Below, piece after piece: positions 53,467 through 62,798 of a stretch of DNA of 64,000 nt. The position numbers and the translations under genes are program-made. Origin of the DNA: Chitinophaga deserti. Lineage in GTDB: Bacteria > Bacteroidota > Bacteroidia > Chitinophagales > Chitinophagaceae. The stretch spans positions 496,001-560,000 of the forward strand of contig NZ_QFFK01000001.1 in the NCBI RefSeq assembly GCF_003149455.1, written 5' to 3'. A model generated the notes under the pieces. That model was not told the origin of the DNA. It did no database searches and worked only from the letters and a program-made list of their open reading frames with translations. The first letter of the stretch is position 1, and every line of letters starts with the position of its first letter.

Positions 53467-54282
53467 TCAGTTCCCGAAAAAACGATGCATATACAATAAC
53501 TGATACTGGATTGCATTACCCCAGTATGCCCAATTATGCGCCCCCGGACGAACCAGATAGTCGTGCGGGATATTCCTGTACGCCAGCTCAGCGTGCAGCT
53601 TCTCATTTACACCAAAAAAGAAATCCTCCGTCCCGCAGTCAATCACCAGCGCCAGCGATCCCCCTGTCAGCAAATGCAACTGGTTCATCACAGTATGCTC
53701 TTCCCAACGCTTCGGCTGCTCCGCATAAGTCCCCAGCCGCTTCGACATATCCCAGTTCTTCGGAAAAGGCCTGATATCCACCCCGCCACTCATGCTCCCC
53801 GCAGCACCATACACATCCTGGTGACGCATCCCCAGATACAGCGCTCCATGCCCTCCCATACTCAAACCGGTAATCGCACGCCCTTTGGGATTCGCAATCG
53901 TTTTATACTTCCCGTCTACCCACTTCACCAGCTCATCCGAAACATACGTTTCATACTGGTACGATTTATCGGCCGGACTGTTCCAGTACCAGCTGCTAAA
54001 CCCGCCGTCGGGGCAAACGATGATCATGTTGTATTTGTCTGCCAATGCGGAAACCTCCGGTACTTTCTTCACCCAGTCGGCATAATTACCACTGTAACCA
54101 TGCAGAAGGTATACTACCGGCAGCGGTGTGTTCCCTGCATTATCGGGCGTTATCACCACGGCGGGAATATTCTTTTTCATGGCAGCGCTCCAGGTGCTCA
54201 CGGTATCCACTTTCGCGGCGGATGCAGGAATAACAGCCACCAGCAACAGCGCGGCCATCATCGTAAATATCGATGGTTTCAT
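53467..54282 (-). CDS. Secreted esterase (CE1 / feruloyl esterase-like)
   Basis: A 271-residue secreted alpha/beta hydrolase with signal peptide MKPSIFTMMAALLLVAVIPASA, oxyanion region VVYLLHGYSGNYADW, nucleophile Ser in ITGLSMGGHGALYLG, and C-terminal GAHNWAYW with a catalytic His. It belongs with esterase D-like and CE1 acetyl-xylan/feruloyl esterases. ATG 54282 gives the cleanest signal. It follows the third ECF sigma gene on the same strand by 54 bases and faces the orphan ECF sigma. The substrate is unknown. Confidence 0.87.
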   Translation of the reverse strand: MKPSIFTMMAALLLVAVIPASAAKVDTVSTWSAAMKKNIPAVVITPDNAGNTPLPVVYLLHGYSGNYADWVKKVPEVSALADKYNMIIVCPDGGFSSWYWNSPADKSYQYETYVSDELVKWVDGKYKTIANPKGRAITGLSMGGHGALYLGMRHQDVYGAAGSMSGGVDIRPFPKNWDMSKRLGTYAEQPKRWEEHTVMNQLHLLTGGSLALVIDCGTEDFFFGVNEKLHAELAYRNIPHDYLVRPGAHNWAYWGNAIQYQLLYMHRFFGN

Positions 54283-54336
54283 GATAAACGTTTTTGCGGC
54301 TATCAATATACAGCGGGAATCGTTCTTTTCAAATGT

Positions 54337-54933
54337 TTAGAGGTGGCGGAGGCCTGATTGGGCTGCGAGTGCGAGGGAAAGTATCAGCGGGAAGGAGCCG
54401 TCCATCCCTTTCCGGATGGCCCGCAGCGACAGGGAGATTTTCTTTTCCACGGTCTTAATGGAGATACCGGTTTTTTCCGCGATCTGGCGGTAGGTAAGCC
54501 CCTCTTCCCGGCTCATGCGGAGTATACGGCGCTGATCTTCCGGCAGCCTGTCGAGCAATGTACGGACGATTCGTTCCATTTCACTGTAAAGCAGCGGCTC
54601 ATGATGAATAAGATCCTGTGTGATGGAAGCCAGTCGGTCGTAAAAAGCAGTGTCTGACTGGAGGCGGTGCAGGGCTTTCAGCTCCTGGAAACGGACGGCC
54701 TGGTGGAGATAGGCGGCCAGTTTTTCTATTTGTGCTTCGTGCCGGCGGTTCCATAGGGATATAAACACTTCCTGAACAATATCCTGTGCCAGCTGGCCAT
54801 CGTGCAACATAGCACTTGCCCGCTGGTAGAGTACTTTCCAGTAGCGTTGGTAGATTTCGGTAAAAGCTTCCTGATCATCCCCCTGCAGCATTTCATATAA
54901 CTGCTCATCCGTATGTGTCGAATATGCCGGCAT
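54337..54933 (-). CDS. ECF RNA polymerase sigma factor (displaced partner of the second susCD locus)
   Basis: A 198-residue sigma factor with region 2 (about 10-80, AFTEIYQRYWKVLYQRASAML in part) and region 4 (about 125-180, LPEDQRRILRMSREEGLTYRQIAEKTGISIKTVEKKISL in parts). The start at 54933 (MPAYSTHTDEQL) is preferred; a longer frame to 54975 is possible. The fecR-susC-susD locus that begins at 62704 lacks an adjoining sigma gene, while this one lies just beyond its terminator, so it is the likely partner. Confidence 0.85.
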   Translation of the reverse strand: MPAYSTHTDEQLYEMLQGDDQEAFTEIYQRYWKVLYQRASAMLHDGQLAQDIVQEVFISLWNRRHEAQIEKLAAYLHQAVRFQELKALHRLQSDTAFYDRLASITQDLIHHEPLLYSEMERIVRTLLDRLPEDQRRILRMSREEGLTYRQIAEKTGISIKTVEKKISLSLRAIRKGMDGSFPLILSLALAAQSGLRHL

Positions 54934-55083
54934 CAAGCCGTAAAAATACGCCATTTTCCGGCAATTCCGCTGCATGGATTACACGACTGCGCCCCTTCCC
55001 GCCTGCTACGGCGGCCCATTCCCGGGACAGGCGGCAACTCCGGCCATAGTTGTTAATCTTATCAGGAAATGCATTAACAAAAA

Positions 55084-55106
55084 AGGCCCCGGAGAAATCC
55101 GGGGCC
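55084..55106 (-). terminator. Terminator of the fecR-susCD-thioredoxin operon
   Basis: An 8-bp stem GGCCCCGG (55085-55092) with CCGGGGCC (55099-55106), followed on the minus strand by six T. It lies 32 bases after the thioredoxin stop codon and separates that operon from the sigma gene. Confidence 0.8.
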
Positions 55107-55137
55107 GCGTTTTCGCATATATTATCAACCGTTATGC

Positions 55138-56328
55138 TTATATCTTTTCCAGTTCATCTACCAGCTCCTGTGCCAGCTTCTGAATCTTAGAAGTTTCGGC
55201 ATCAGCGATCAGGCGTGCTTTGCGGGCTGCTTTCAGCCCTTCTTCCTTCTTTTTCATGGACAGGCAGATCCATCCGAAGGTGCTTTGCACACTGTACTCT
55301 TCCGGATCCAGCTGTACCGCCCTCTTCGCCAGTTTGTATGCCTGCGGGAGGTAAGGCTTCATTTTCTCATCCGGCTCCTTTTTACCGTTGATGCGGCGTG
55401 CAAGGAAGCTCAGTTTCTCCGCTTCACCTTTCAGGGGGCCTTTCATTGCCTTATCCGTTAATGCGATGTATTCTTTTACACGGCCCACACGCAGCAGGTA
55501 CTCCGCCTCCAGCATCACTGCCTGGATCTGGCGGTCTTTAGACGGCGATTGGGAGAAATGCTTCAGTCCTTCATAGAAAGCAGCTTCATTACCTGCATAT
55601 ACATGCTGGTACAGCGTGCTGGACAGCAGGCGGTCGGTCAGGGTTTCCTGTTCGGCCGCTGGTGCAAAGTGCTTGAAATCACCTGCGTGAGCCAGGTAAT
55701 ATTTGCCCAGTTTATCGTTGCTGCTGCGTGCCAGGTTTTTGATCACTTTCCAGCCAAGGGGAGTGCTCAGTGTGCTGTCGGTCATCTTCGCCGTAATCTC
55801 AGCGGCTACCTTTTCTGAAGCCTGCCTGTCTGAACGGTTAAGCGCGAGGTAGTAGTTCAGCAGGAAAGGAACATCGCGCTGGCCATCCTGGTATCTTTTA
55901 GTTACGGCAGAAAGGCTGCGATCCGGATCAGCGGCCATACGGCCTTCTTCCAGAAATTCTTCTGCAGACATTTTAGAGCCGGTGCGGTGCACTACTTCTC
56001 CTTTTGCATTGATGAAGAGGTAGGTGGGGTACGATTGGATGCCGTATTTCTTCCGCAGTTCAATTCCTTCTCCCTTCTCCATGTCGAATTTCGTGTTCAC
56101 GAACTGACCGTTGTAGAGGTCTGCCACTTCTTTGAGGACAAATACATTTTTATCCATCCATTTGCAGGGAGCGCACCAGGAGGTGTAGCAGTCGAGGAAT
56201 ACGAGCTTATTTTCTTTTGCGGCCTGTTCCAGCGTTTCGTTCCAGGTAGCGGTGCTGAAGCGGATGCCTTCCTGTGCGCGGAGGGTTACGGTGGCAAAAA
56301 GGGCGCAGATCAGTAAGAATGGTTTCAT
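55138..56328 (-). CDS. Thioredoxin-family protein with C-terminal helical repeats
   Basis: A 396-residue secreted protein: signal peptide (MKPFLLICALFATVTLRAQ), thioredoxin domain with active site WCAPCKWM (Cys52 and Cys55) and a long C-terminal region (about 150-396) rich in helical repeat-like blocks (RQASEKVAAEITAKM, KAARKARLIADAETSK), reminiscent of TPR. It probably acts in the periplasm. It lies next to susD in the second SusCD locus; a hairpin at 56348-56368 stands between them, so expression may be separate. The start ATG 56328 matches the signal peptide. Confidence 0.83.
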   Translation of the reverse strand: MKPFLLICALFATVTLRAQEGIRFSTATWNETLEQAAKENKLVFLDCYTSWCAPCKWMDKNVFVLKEVADLYNGQFVNTKFDMEKGEGIELRKKYGIQSYPTYLFINAKGEVVHRTGSKMSAEEFLEEGRMAADPDRSLSAVTKRYQDGQRDVPFLLNYYLALNRSDRQASEKVAAEITAKMTDSTLSTPLGWKVIKNLARSSNDKLGKYYLAHAGDFKHFAPAAEQETLTDRLLSSTLYQHVYAGNEAAFYEGLKHFSQSPSKDRQIQAVMLEAEYLLRVGRVKEYIALTDKAMKGPLKGEAEKLSFLARRINGKKEPDEKMKPYLPQAYKLAKRAVQLDPEEYSVQSTFGWICLSMKKKEEGLKAARKARLIADAETSKIQKLAQELVDELEKI

Positions 56329-56347
56329 GATGACTTTTTTAGAAAAG

Positions 56348-56368
56348 GGCGCCGGAACATCCGGCGCC
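56348..56368 (-). terminator. Hairpin between susD and the thioredoxin gene
   Basis: GGCGCCGG (56348-56355) pairs with CCGGCGCC (56361-56368) around AACAT, followed on the minus strand by TTTTCTAAAAAAG. It could partly terminate susD transcription before the thioredoxin gene. Confidence 0.55.
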
Positions 56369-56416
56369 TTTGTGTTGTATGGGTTTGTCATTCGTGGTTA
56401 AGAAAGATGGTTGGCT

Positions 56417-57874
56417 TTATCTTTCATATTGCGGTATGCCGGGGTTCATAGACAGCACGCGTGGAGGAACCGGGAGGATGTACCGGTTATCGTTAGCGGG
56501 CAGTGTATATGTCTGGTCGGCATGCTTATGTGTTACAGTTTTCGCGAACCGGGGATCTTTGTTCAGTCTCTTCAGATCCACGAGGCGGTTAGAGCCTACA
56601 AAAGCCATTTCGCGACGGCGTTCATCGAGTACCATACGCAGGGCTATTTCTTTATCCGCAGCAACGAGTGGCTGATTATTGGCAATGCGGTAATCACGTA
56701 GACGGTTAATGAGCGTCATAGCCTTGTCTTTATCACCTACACGTGCTTCACACTCAGCTGCGGTCAGGATCACTTCGGGGGTGGAGAGGCCTACGTTGGC
56801 ATCAACGTACGAAGCCCAGAGTACGCGTCCCGGGAAGTTGATTACCGAGGCGCCGAACTGCGCTTTACCGTCGCAATAAAACAGTTTATAGCGATAATCT
56901 TCCGAGGTAGCGGCCAGGTTGTTTTTATAGGTGGTGATCAGGTCTTCAGTTGCATACACTTCGGCAAACACTGTACCACTACTGGCTGTACCGAGTCGCA
57001 CCCAGAGTGATTCGATATTCTTTTGCACCTCAGGGAATGCCGTGCTGTCAGACAGTTTACAAACCCTGCCGAAAGTCCCTTTCTTCGTAGTATAGATTTT
57101 ATAATCCATCAATTGATTATTCAGCTTCAGGGCTTCATTTGCATTGAACAGTGCTTTCTGGTAATCGCCCATGTAGAGATACATACGGCTCAGAAAAGCG
57201 TATCCAACGCTTTTAGGAGGATGGAAGTTGTTAGGAACGCGTTCGGAAAGATCAGGAATTGCTTCGTCAAGATCCTTCTTTATCTGAGCATACACAGCAG
57301 CAACTGATACCCGCTCATATGTTGCATTTATGTCTTCCGAAAGAATCATTGGAACACCCAGGTCTTTATCAGCAGTTGCGGGATCATAATGTTTCGCATA
57401 CAGGTTTACAAGTGTAAGGTATTCGAAAGCACGGCCCACGAGTGCTTCTGCCCTGATCCTGCGTTTATCTGTATCAGAACCGTCTTTAGCGGTCATTACG
57501 TTATTGATGATCGCATTGAAGGTGAAGATGTGCGAATAATTGGGTTCCCATTGCACATCCTGCTGCCCCTGCTCCATTACCTGCCCCTTTTCGAACGTAT
57601 AGAGGTTTCTTTTGAACAATGAGTAAGTGCTGAAGCCGGCAGCCCGGTTTACATCATTATCCACGCCCGATTGAACATCATCAGTAAGGAACACGGGATA
57701 TGCCGAAACTGCACGGTACAGATCCTGGCTGTTCAGTAATTTCTGATAATCTTCCACGAGCTCGGGAATGGTAAATCCTTTCGGCTTGATATCTAGGTAC
57801 TTATTACAACCTGCGGCCAGCAGCATGGTTGCGCCAGCCAGGATGCCGTATATTGTTTTTTTCATCTTGCGCAT
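56417..57874 (-). CDS. SusD/RagB-family substrate-binding lipoprotein (second locus)
   Basis: A 485-residue predicted surface lipoprotein (lipobox LAAGC, Cys23) with the SusD fold: helical repeats (RRIRAEALVGRAFEYLTLVNLY, SVGYAFLSRMYLYMGDYQKAL in part) and the C-terminal VLDERRREMAFVGSNRLVDLKRL region. It is the capping and binding partner of the SusC 2 bases upstream. The ligand is unknown; no polysaccharide enzyme lies in this locus, only a thioredoxin-like protein. Confidence 0.93.
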   Translation of the reverse strand: MRKMKKTIYGILAGATMLLAAGCNKYLDIKPKGFTIPELVEDYQKLLNSQDLYRAVSAYPVFLTDDVQSGVDNDVNRAAGFSTYSLFKRNLYTFEKGQVMEQGQQDVQWEPNYSHIFTFNAIINNVMTAKDGSDTDKRRIRAEALVGRAFEYLTLVNLYAKHYDPATADKDLGVPMILSEDINATYERVSVAAVYAQIKKDLDEAIPDLSERVPNNFHPPKSVGYAFLSRMYLYMGDYQKALFNANEALKLNNQLMDYKIYTTKKGTFGRVCKLSDSTAFPEVQKNIESLWVRLGTASSGTVFAEVYATEDLITTYKNNLAATSEDYRYKLFYCDGKAQFGASVINFPGRVLWASYVDANVGLSTPEVILTAAECEARVGDKDKAMTLINRLRDYRIANNQPLVAADKEIALRMVLDERRREMAFVGSNRLVDLKRLNKDPRFAKTVTHKHADQTYTLPANDNRYILPVPPRVLSMNPGIPQYER

Positions 57875-57876
57875 GT

Positions 57877-60800
57877 TTAGAAAGTAAGGTTAAGGCCAAA
57901 TGTATAACTGGGCGGCGCCAGGATGCCACGGGTCGGGTAGCTGGTCAGCGTCATGCCATTCCATACTTCCGGATCAAGATCCTGCGGATTGGCAGACCAG
58001 CGCCAGGGATTCTGTACCTGCATACTAACCCGGAGGCCCTGCACTTTATACTTATTCAGCAATTTAGAAGGCAGGCTGTATGCCAGTGTAACATCGCGGA
58101 GCTTTATATAACTGGCCTTAGCGATATGCGTATCGGCTGCATCCCATATCATGGTAGTACCAGACGGGGCCTGACGGAAATATGCAGGAGCCATATCCGG
58201 GATATTTTCATCTCCCGGATTACGCCAGTAATTCAGCGCAAGGCGATCCATATTGGTAGTGTAGTTCAACTCCGGTAAACGGGTCAGATAAGGTGCAATT
58301 ACATCACGCATTACATGACCGCCATAGTGCATGAACATAAAGAACAATTCGAAGTTCTTGTACCTCACATTATTGATAAGTGAAGTGGAGAAGGGCGGTA
58401 CCGTAGTACCTGAATTTACCAGGTCGTCTGTTGTCAGCTTACCTGCATCATTGACGATCTTACCGTCTTTCGTAAATGCCTGCGGCCGACCGGTATTATT
58501 GAGGCCTGCATATCGGATGCTGTAGAGCGTATTCATTGGAAGCCCCACTCTGTTCTGCGGGTTGTACACAAAGTCGATCACCTGGTTCGCAGATACATAG
58601 AGATCCGTAAGTTCGTTCTTATTGTAGTTGAAGTTGATGGTAGAGGTCCAACGGAAATCTTTCGTGCGGAGGTTCTGGCTTGTCAGTGAAACATCTACCC
58701 CACGGTTGAACATGGCGCCATAGTTCACCATTCTGTTCGACCATCCCTTTGTTGGATCTTCCTGAAGGTAACCCAGCAGATCACTGGTTGCTTTATTATA
58801 GAAGTCAACCGATCCGGACAGCTTTCCATTGAAAGTGCTGAAATCTATGCCCAGGTTTACCACTTTAGTTTTTTCCCAACGTAACTGATTGTTTGGCGGA
58901 GAAGTGATGCTTAACTGCGATTCATTGGTGTAATAGTTAGCCCCGCCGTCTCTGGCGATCATGTATGGGCCTGCGCTTTGTGACACATTCCCGTTAATGC
59001 CATATGTTACACGGGCAGCCATACGGTCAAGCCACGGAAGGTCATTCTCACTTATTACATACAGCAATCCGGCAGACCATAATGGGCGATATTGATACTT
59101 CGGATCAGTACCGAAGAGGTTGCTCTGGTCGATACGGATGGAACCTGTAGCCGTAAGTCTCTTATTGAAACTAAACGAGCCGTTACCAAAAAAAGACACA
59201 TAACGGTTCTCTATATCGGAAAAACCTCTTTCCTTCTTCGACAAACGGAATTGATTGAAAAGCGCCTCAGTTCCCTGGATCGTTGTTCCAAGCATGGTGA
59301 GCTCGTCGATAGACTTATAGGAAAGTGAGAACTCATCGTATCCATATCTGTAGATATTGGTGGAAGCAGTACGTATGTTGCGGCGCTCAGCACCTGCCAG
59401 CAACTGCAGTTGATGCTTATTGGCGATCATCCGATTATAGTTCAGTTGCGCGCGCAGTGTATAGGAATTACGTGTGGATCGCGTTTCGTCATATTGCCCA
59501 CCGGTGGGTACATATAAGGTGGCCTGCCCGTTTTTGATCAGGGTGGCATCATTCAGCATGGTGCGGACAAAATTCGAATTAGGTCGGTACAACTGGCTGT
59601 TCAGGCCGTCGGTACGCTCGTTCTGGTAACGTACATCCAGCGAAAGACCTTGAATGAGGCGAAGGTTAAGCCCAACATTAAGATTCAGGTAGTTAGATTT
59701 ATCGAGGTAATGTTGTTGCCTGAGTTCGGATTGTGCATACATGGTTTCATCCTGCAGTTTCAGACCGTTCAACCGGTCTATTTCAAACTGTGATTTTGAA
59801 CCATACCACTGTGCAGGGGAACCATCCGGATTGCGGAACATATAATAGCTCGCACGGCCGCCGTTTAACTGGCCATAGCCGTTGAAACCATTATCGTAAT
59901 CGGCACGTGTATGACTGCCCAATACACCAACATCAAGCCTTGCCCACTTATTAAGCGTGAACATATTGCGGAGGTTGTACCCGAAACGGTCGTTTGACTG
60001 AACCTTTTCATAAGGGTTATCACGCAGGTAATTGACAGATAAATTGTATTGATGCTTATCAGTCCCCCCGGAAATGCTCATGTTATGCTGTTGTACCAGC
60101 GATGCCTTGCGCAGGAATTCGTCTTTCACCTGCTCATAGCGGTCACGGTTACGGTAAACATCCAGCTTCTTTTCCAGTTCGGAATCGGTGATATTGCCAG
60201 CTTTGCGTTCATAGAGCAACGCGTACACATCGTTCAGAAAACGGCGTTCGTCGAGGCCGGCATAGTCGTTAGACCAATAGGCGAACACATCACGCTGGAA
60301 ATCTACTAGTTCAGCGCTGGACATGCGGTTCATATAGCTCCTGTCAGGCAGTGGGGTAACACGGAATGAACTGTTTACATTTACACGCATGGGACCCGGC
60401 TTACCCGCTTTTGTGGTGATCACCACCACACCATTCGCAGCACGGGCTCCGTAGATAGAAGCGGCTGACGCATCTTTCAACATGGTAACCGTGGCAACAT
60501 CATTCGGGTTGATGGCAGCGATATTTCCTTCATAAGGAATACCGTCTACCACATACAACGGGCTCGAAATAGCGTTGAGGGTGGATACGCCCCGGATTTG
60601 AGGAACATTTTTATAATAAGTAAAACCAGGTGCCATGCCTTCCAGTTTCTCGAGAAGGTTCACCTGCATTTTGCTTTCAAGATCTTTCGCGGAAATGGTA
60701 GAGAAAGATCCTGCAGCACGCTCTTTGGAAATCGTGGTATACCCCGTACTAACAATCGAAACACCCTGCAGGCGCGAAGGCAGCAGTTCCAGTTTAATAG

Positions 60801-61446
60801 TCAGCACAGTTTCAGGACCTACTTTCACTTCTTTATCACTGTAACCCACATAGCGGATCACCAGCACATCGCCTGCATCAGCGGAGATAACGAATTTACC
60901 TACCACATCAGAAATGGCGGAACGCTGGGTTCCTTTTATCAGGATGGAAGCACCCGGCAGCGGCGTGCCATCGGTATCCGTAATGGTACCACTGATTTCT
61001 ACTTTTACGGGCTTTAAAACCTCCATCGTGGCGGAAGGAGCATAATTAACAGGCTTTCTTTTTACAATCACCACCTTATCCACAATGGAATAGGTAAGCG
61101 GCTGGTCGCGGAAAGCGGCGCGAAGTGCAGATGGCATATCGGCACCATTCAGCTCGAGGTTAATAGCCTCCAGCTGGTGCAGATCTTCCTGGGAATACAG
61201 GAAAGAATACCCGGTTTGCTGCTCGATCAGGCGGAAAAGCTTATCCAGCGGAGCCTTTTTCAGCGAAAGGGTGACGTTTTGCCCGTAGGTACCGGCACTA
61301 ACGGTCATACAGGCCATCAGCATAAATACAGTGGTCAGCTTCATAATCTTCCACATTTTGCTCCCGTGTAGCATCTTCCGGGAGTTGGCGCTTTCAGGCG
61401 GGTAAGGGATACCCTGCCGGTGTTGGCACCTGGCTTTTAAAATCAT
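57877..61446 (-). CDS. SusC-like TonB-dependent outer-membrane transporter with STN domain (second locus)
   Basis: A 1,189-residue protein with a long N-terminal extension before the signal peptide, as is typical of Chitinophagaceae SusC proteins, then MKLTTVFMLMACMTVSAGTYGQ. Domains: STN (about 55-125, NVTLSLKKAPLDKLFRLIEQQTG in part), carboxypeptidase-regulatory-like (about 145-235), plug starting near VSIVSTGYTTISKERAAG, with GARAANGVVVITTKAG, and a barrel to the end. ATG 61446 is used; a shorter start at 61374 or 61344 is possible. It lies 140 bases after the FecR gene, with a terminator on the opposite strand in that gap. Confidence 0.93.
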   Translation of the reverse strand: MILKARCQHRQGIPYPPESANSRKMLHGSKMWKIMKLTTVFMLMACMTVSAGTYGQNVTLSLKKAPLDKLFRLIEQQTGYSFLYSQEDLHQLEAINLELNGADMPSALRAAFRDQPLTYSIVDKVVIVKRKPVNYAPSATMEVLKPVKVEISGTITDTDGTPLPGASILIKGTQRSAISDVVGKFVISADAGDVLVIRYVGYSDKEVKVGPETVLTIKLELLPSRLQGVSIVSTGYTTISKERAAGSFSTISAKDLESKMQVNLLEKLEGMAPGFTYYKNVPQIRGVSTLNAISSPLYVVDGIPYEGNIAAINPNDVATVTMLKDASAASIYGARAANGVVVITTKAGKPGPMRVNVNSSFRVTPLPDRSYMNRMSSAELVDFQRDVFAYWSNDYAGLDERRFLNDVYALLYERKAGNITDSELEKKLDVYRNRDRYEQVKDEFLRKASLVQQHNMSISGGTDKHQYNLSVNYLRDNPYEKVQSNDRFGYNLRNMFTLNKWARLDVGVLGSHTRADYDNGFNGYGQLNGGRASYYMFRNPDGSPAQWYGSKSQFEIDRLNGLKLQDETMYAQSELRQQHYLDKSNYLNLNVGLNLRLIQGLSLDVRYQNERTDGLNSQLYRPNSNFVRTMLNDATLIKNGQATLYVPTGGQYDETRSTRNSYTLRAQLNYNRMIANKHQLQLLAGAERRNIRTASTNIYRYGYDEFSLSYKSIDELTMLGTTIQGTEALFNQFRLSKKERGFSDIENRYVSFFGNGSFSFNKRLTATGSIRIDQSNLFGTDPKYQYRPLWSAGLLYVISENDLPWLDRMAARVTYGINGNVSQSAGPYMIARDGGANYYTNESQLSITSPPNNQLRWEKTKVVNLGIDFSTFNGKLSGSVDFYNKATSDLLGYLQEDPTKGWSNRMVNYGAMFNRGVDVSLTSQNLRTKDFRWTSTINFNYNKNELTDLYVSANQVIDFVYNPQNRVGLPMNTLYSIRYAGLNNTGRPQAFTKDGKIVNDAGKLTTDDLVNSGTTVPPFSTSLINNVRYKNFELFFMFMHYGGHVMRDVIAPYLTRLPELNYTTNMDRLALNYWRNPGDENIPDMAPAYFRQAPSGTTMIWDAADTHIAKASYIKLRDVTLAYSLPSKLLNKYKVQGLRVSMQVQNPWRWSANPQDLDPEVWNGMTLTSYPTRGILAPPSYTFGLNLTF

Positions 61447-61560
61447 ACTTTTGATTTTGGGTGATAAATAAATTTTCTCTCATGAACATTTGTTGCGCCC
61501 TGGCAACCGGAGCTGGTACCTCCTGTTGCCGGATCCCGGCTTCTGGCCGGGATTTTTTTT
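61446..61560 (+). ncRNA. Candidate antisense RNA at the 5' end of the second susC
   Basis: On the plus strand, opposite to susC: TTG at 61423-61425, 20 bases, then TACTTTTG at 61446-61453, which matches TANNTTTG exactly. Downstream come GGCAAC/GTTGCC (61502-61530) and a strong terminator (61533-61560), giving an RNA of about 100 nt from roughly 61460. The -7 overlaps the susC start codon, so coincidence cannot be excluded. The layout is the same as at the first susC. Confidence 0.5.
61533..61560 (+). terminator. Opposite-strand terminator in the second fecR-susC gap
   Basis: ATCCCGGC (61533-61540) pairs with GCCGGGAT (61546-61553), followed by eight T on the plus strand. Both neighbouring genes are on the minus strand, so it must end a plus-strand transcript. 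Confidence 0.82.
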
Positions 61561-61585
61561 AATGGCTATAACGGTCTAATGTTGC

Positions 61586-62704
61586 CTAAGGCTTTACTGT
61601 AATCCTGTTCCCTTCAATCAGAAAGCGGACCCTTCCTGTCATTTCAAGCATCTCCAGCAGGCGCGACACGGGCAAGTTCCGCGGCAGCGATCCTACAAAG
61701 TGGTGCGTTATATTCCCCTCATATATTATTTCTGCTCCATACCAACGCTGCACCTGCCGCATCACTTCTGCGATAGACGCATCGTTGAACACAAACCGCC
61801 CTTCTTTCCAGGCAGTTACCGCACTCATATCCACTCCGTCTTCCACACGCAGCTGTCCGTTAGGTAGCAGGCTCGCCTGCTGTCCCGGACTGAGCGTGCG
61901 CGTTTGCCCGTTCTTCACCACCCGTACAGCACCTTCCAGAAGGGAGGTGCGGATAGCAGGCTCATCGTCGTATGCATTGATATTAAAGTGTGTACCGAGT
62001 ACTTCCACCGTCATGCCCTTGGCTACTACGCGGAATGGACGGATGGCATCTTTGCTGACTTCGAGGTAAGCTTCCCCTTTCAGCTCCACGAGGCGCTCGC
62101 CGTTGGGAAAAGCAGTAGGGAAGCGAATGGAGGAAGAAGCGTTGAGCCATACCTTACTACCGTCGGACAGTACCAGGCGGAACTGTGCGCCTGTGGGCGT
62201 GGTAAGGGTATTGAATACCGGGGCTTCCGGTTCGGCAGCCTGGTATTCCAGCGCTCCGGCGGTGGGCTGATAAATGCTGGCCCCTCCCTGCCGGGCAATT
62301 GTATCGGCATCTTCTCCACCGAGGGCAATGGTGGAACCATCTGCCAGCGTAAGAATGGCTTTATCGGAACCGGGGTCCAGATCGTTCCTGAAACGTTCTG
62401 CACGTGCCAGTGGTGCTGCGGGAGTAGAAGGGCGCATGAGGAAGAAGGCTCCCCCGGCTACCAGCACCACCATGGCGGCTGCGGCGTACCATAAAATGGC
62501 GCGGCGCAAAGGCTTCCTGCGGATGCCCGTCATAATCCTGCCATACATCAGCTTTTCCAGCGCAGCCTCCTCTTCAGGACTCATAGCTGCGGGAGGAACA
62601 CCCTCCAGCCGGTCGCAATACGCATCTACCAGCTCCTTTTCCGCTTTGGTGGCAGTACCGTTCAGGTAACGGTCTACTAATAGTATGAAAGTGTTTTTGT
62701 CCAT
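61586..62704 (-). CDS. FecR-family anti-sigma factor (second susCD locus)
   Basis: A 372-residue protein: N-terminal cytoplasmic helical region (about 1-70), a transmembrane segment (AILWYAAAAMVVLVAGGAFFLM, about 68-90), a periplasmic FecR domain (about 160-260, TTPTGAQFRLVLSDGSKVWLNASS in part) and a C-terminal DUF4974 region (about 290-372). It is the first gene of the fecR-susC-susD-thioredoxin locus and is expected to control an ECF sigma; the likely candidate lies beyond the operon at 54337. Confidence 0.88.
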   Translation of the reverse strand: MDKNTFILLVDRYLNGTATKAEKELVDAYCDRLEGVPPAAMSPEEEAALEKLMYGRIMTGIRRKPLRRAILWYAAAAMVVLVAGGAFFLMRPSTPAAPLARAERFRNDLDPGSDKAILTLADGSTIALGGEDADTIARQGGASIYQPTAGALEYQAAEPEAPVFNTLTTPTGAQFRLVLSDGSKVWLNASSSIRFPTAFPNGERLVELKGEAYLEVSKDAIRPFRVVAKGMTVEVLGTHFNINAYDDEPAIRTSLLEGAVRVVKNGQTRTLSPGQQASLLPNGQLRVEDGVDMSAVTAWKEGRFVFNDASIAEVMRQVQRWYGAEIIYEGNITHHFVGSLPRNLPVSRLLEMLEMTGRVRFLIEGNRITVKP

Positions 62705-62798
62705 AGGTTATACTAGTATGTACTGAAATCAGATATCCCCCCTACACCTGAGCCAAAATATTTTTTACATAAATTTAACATCTCAATCATCCGTCCTC

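Noticed and set aside
53536..54357. Long plus-strand frame opposite to the esterase gene
   Set aside because: It is a shadow; the minus-strand protein has a signal peptide and a complete catalytic motif.
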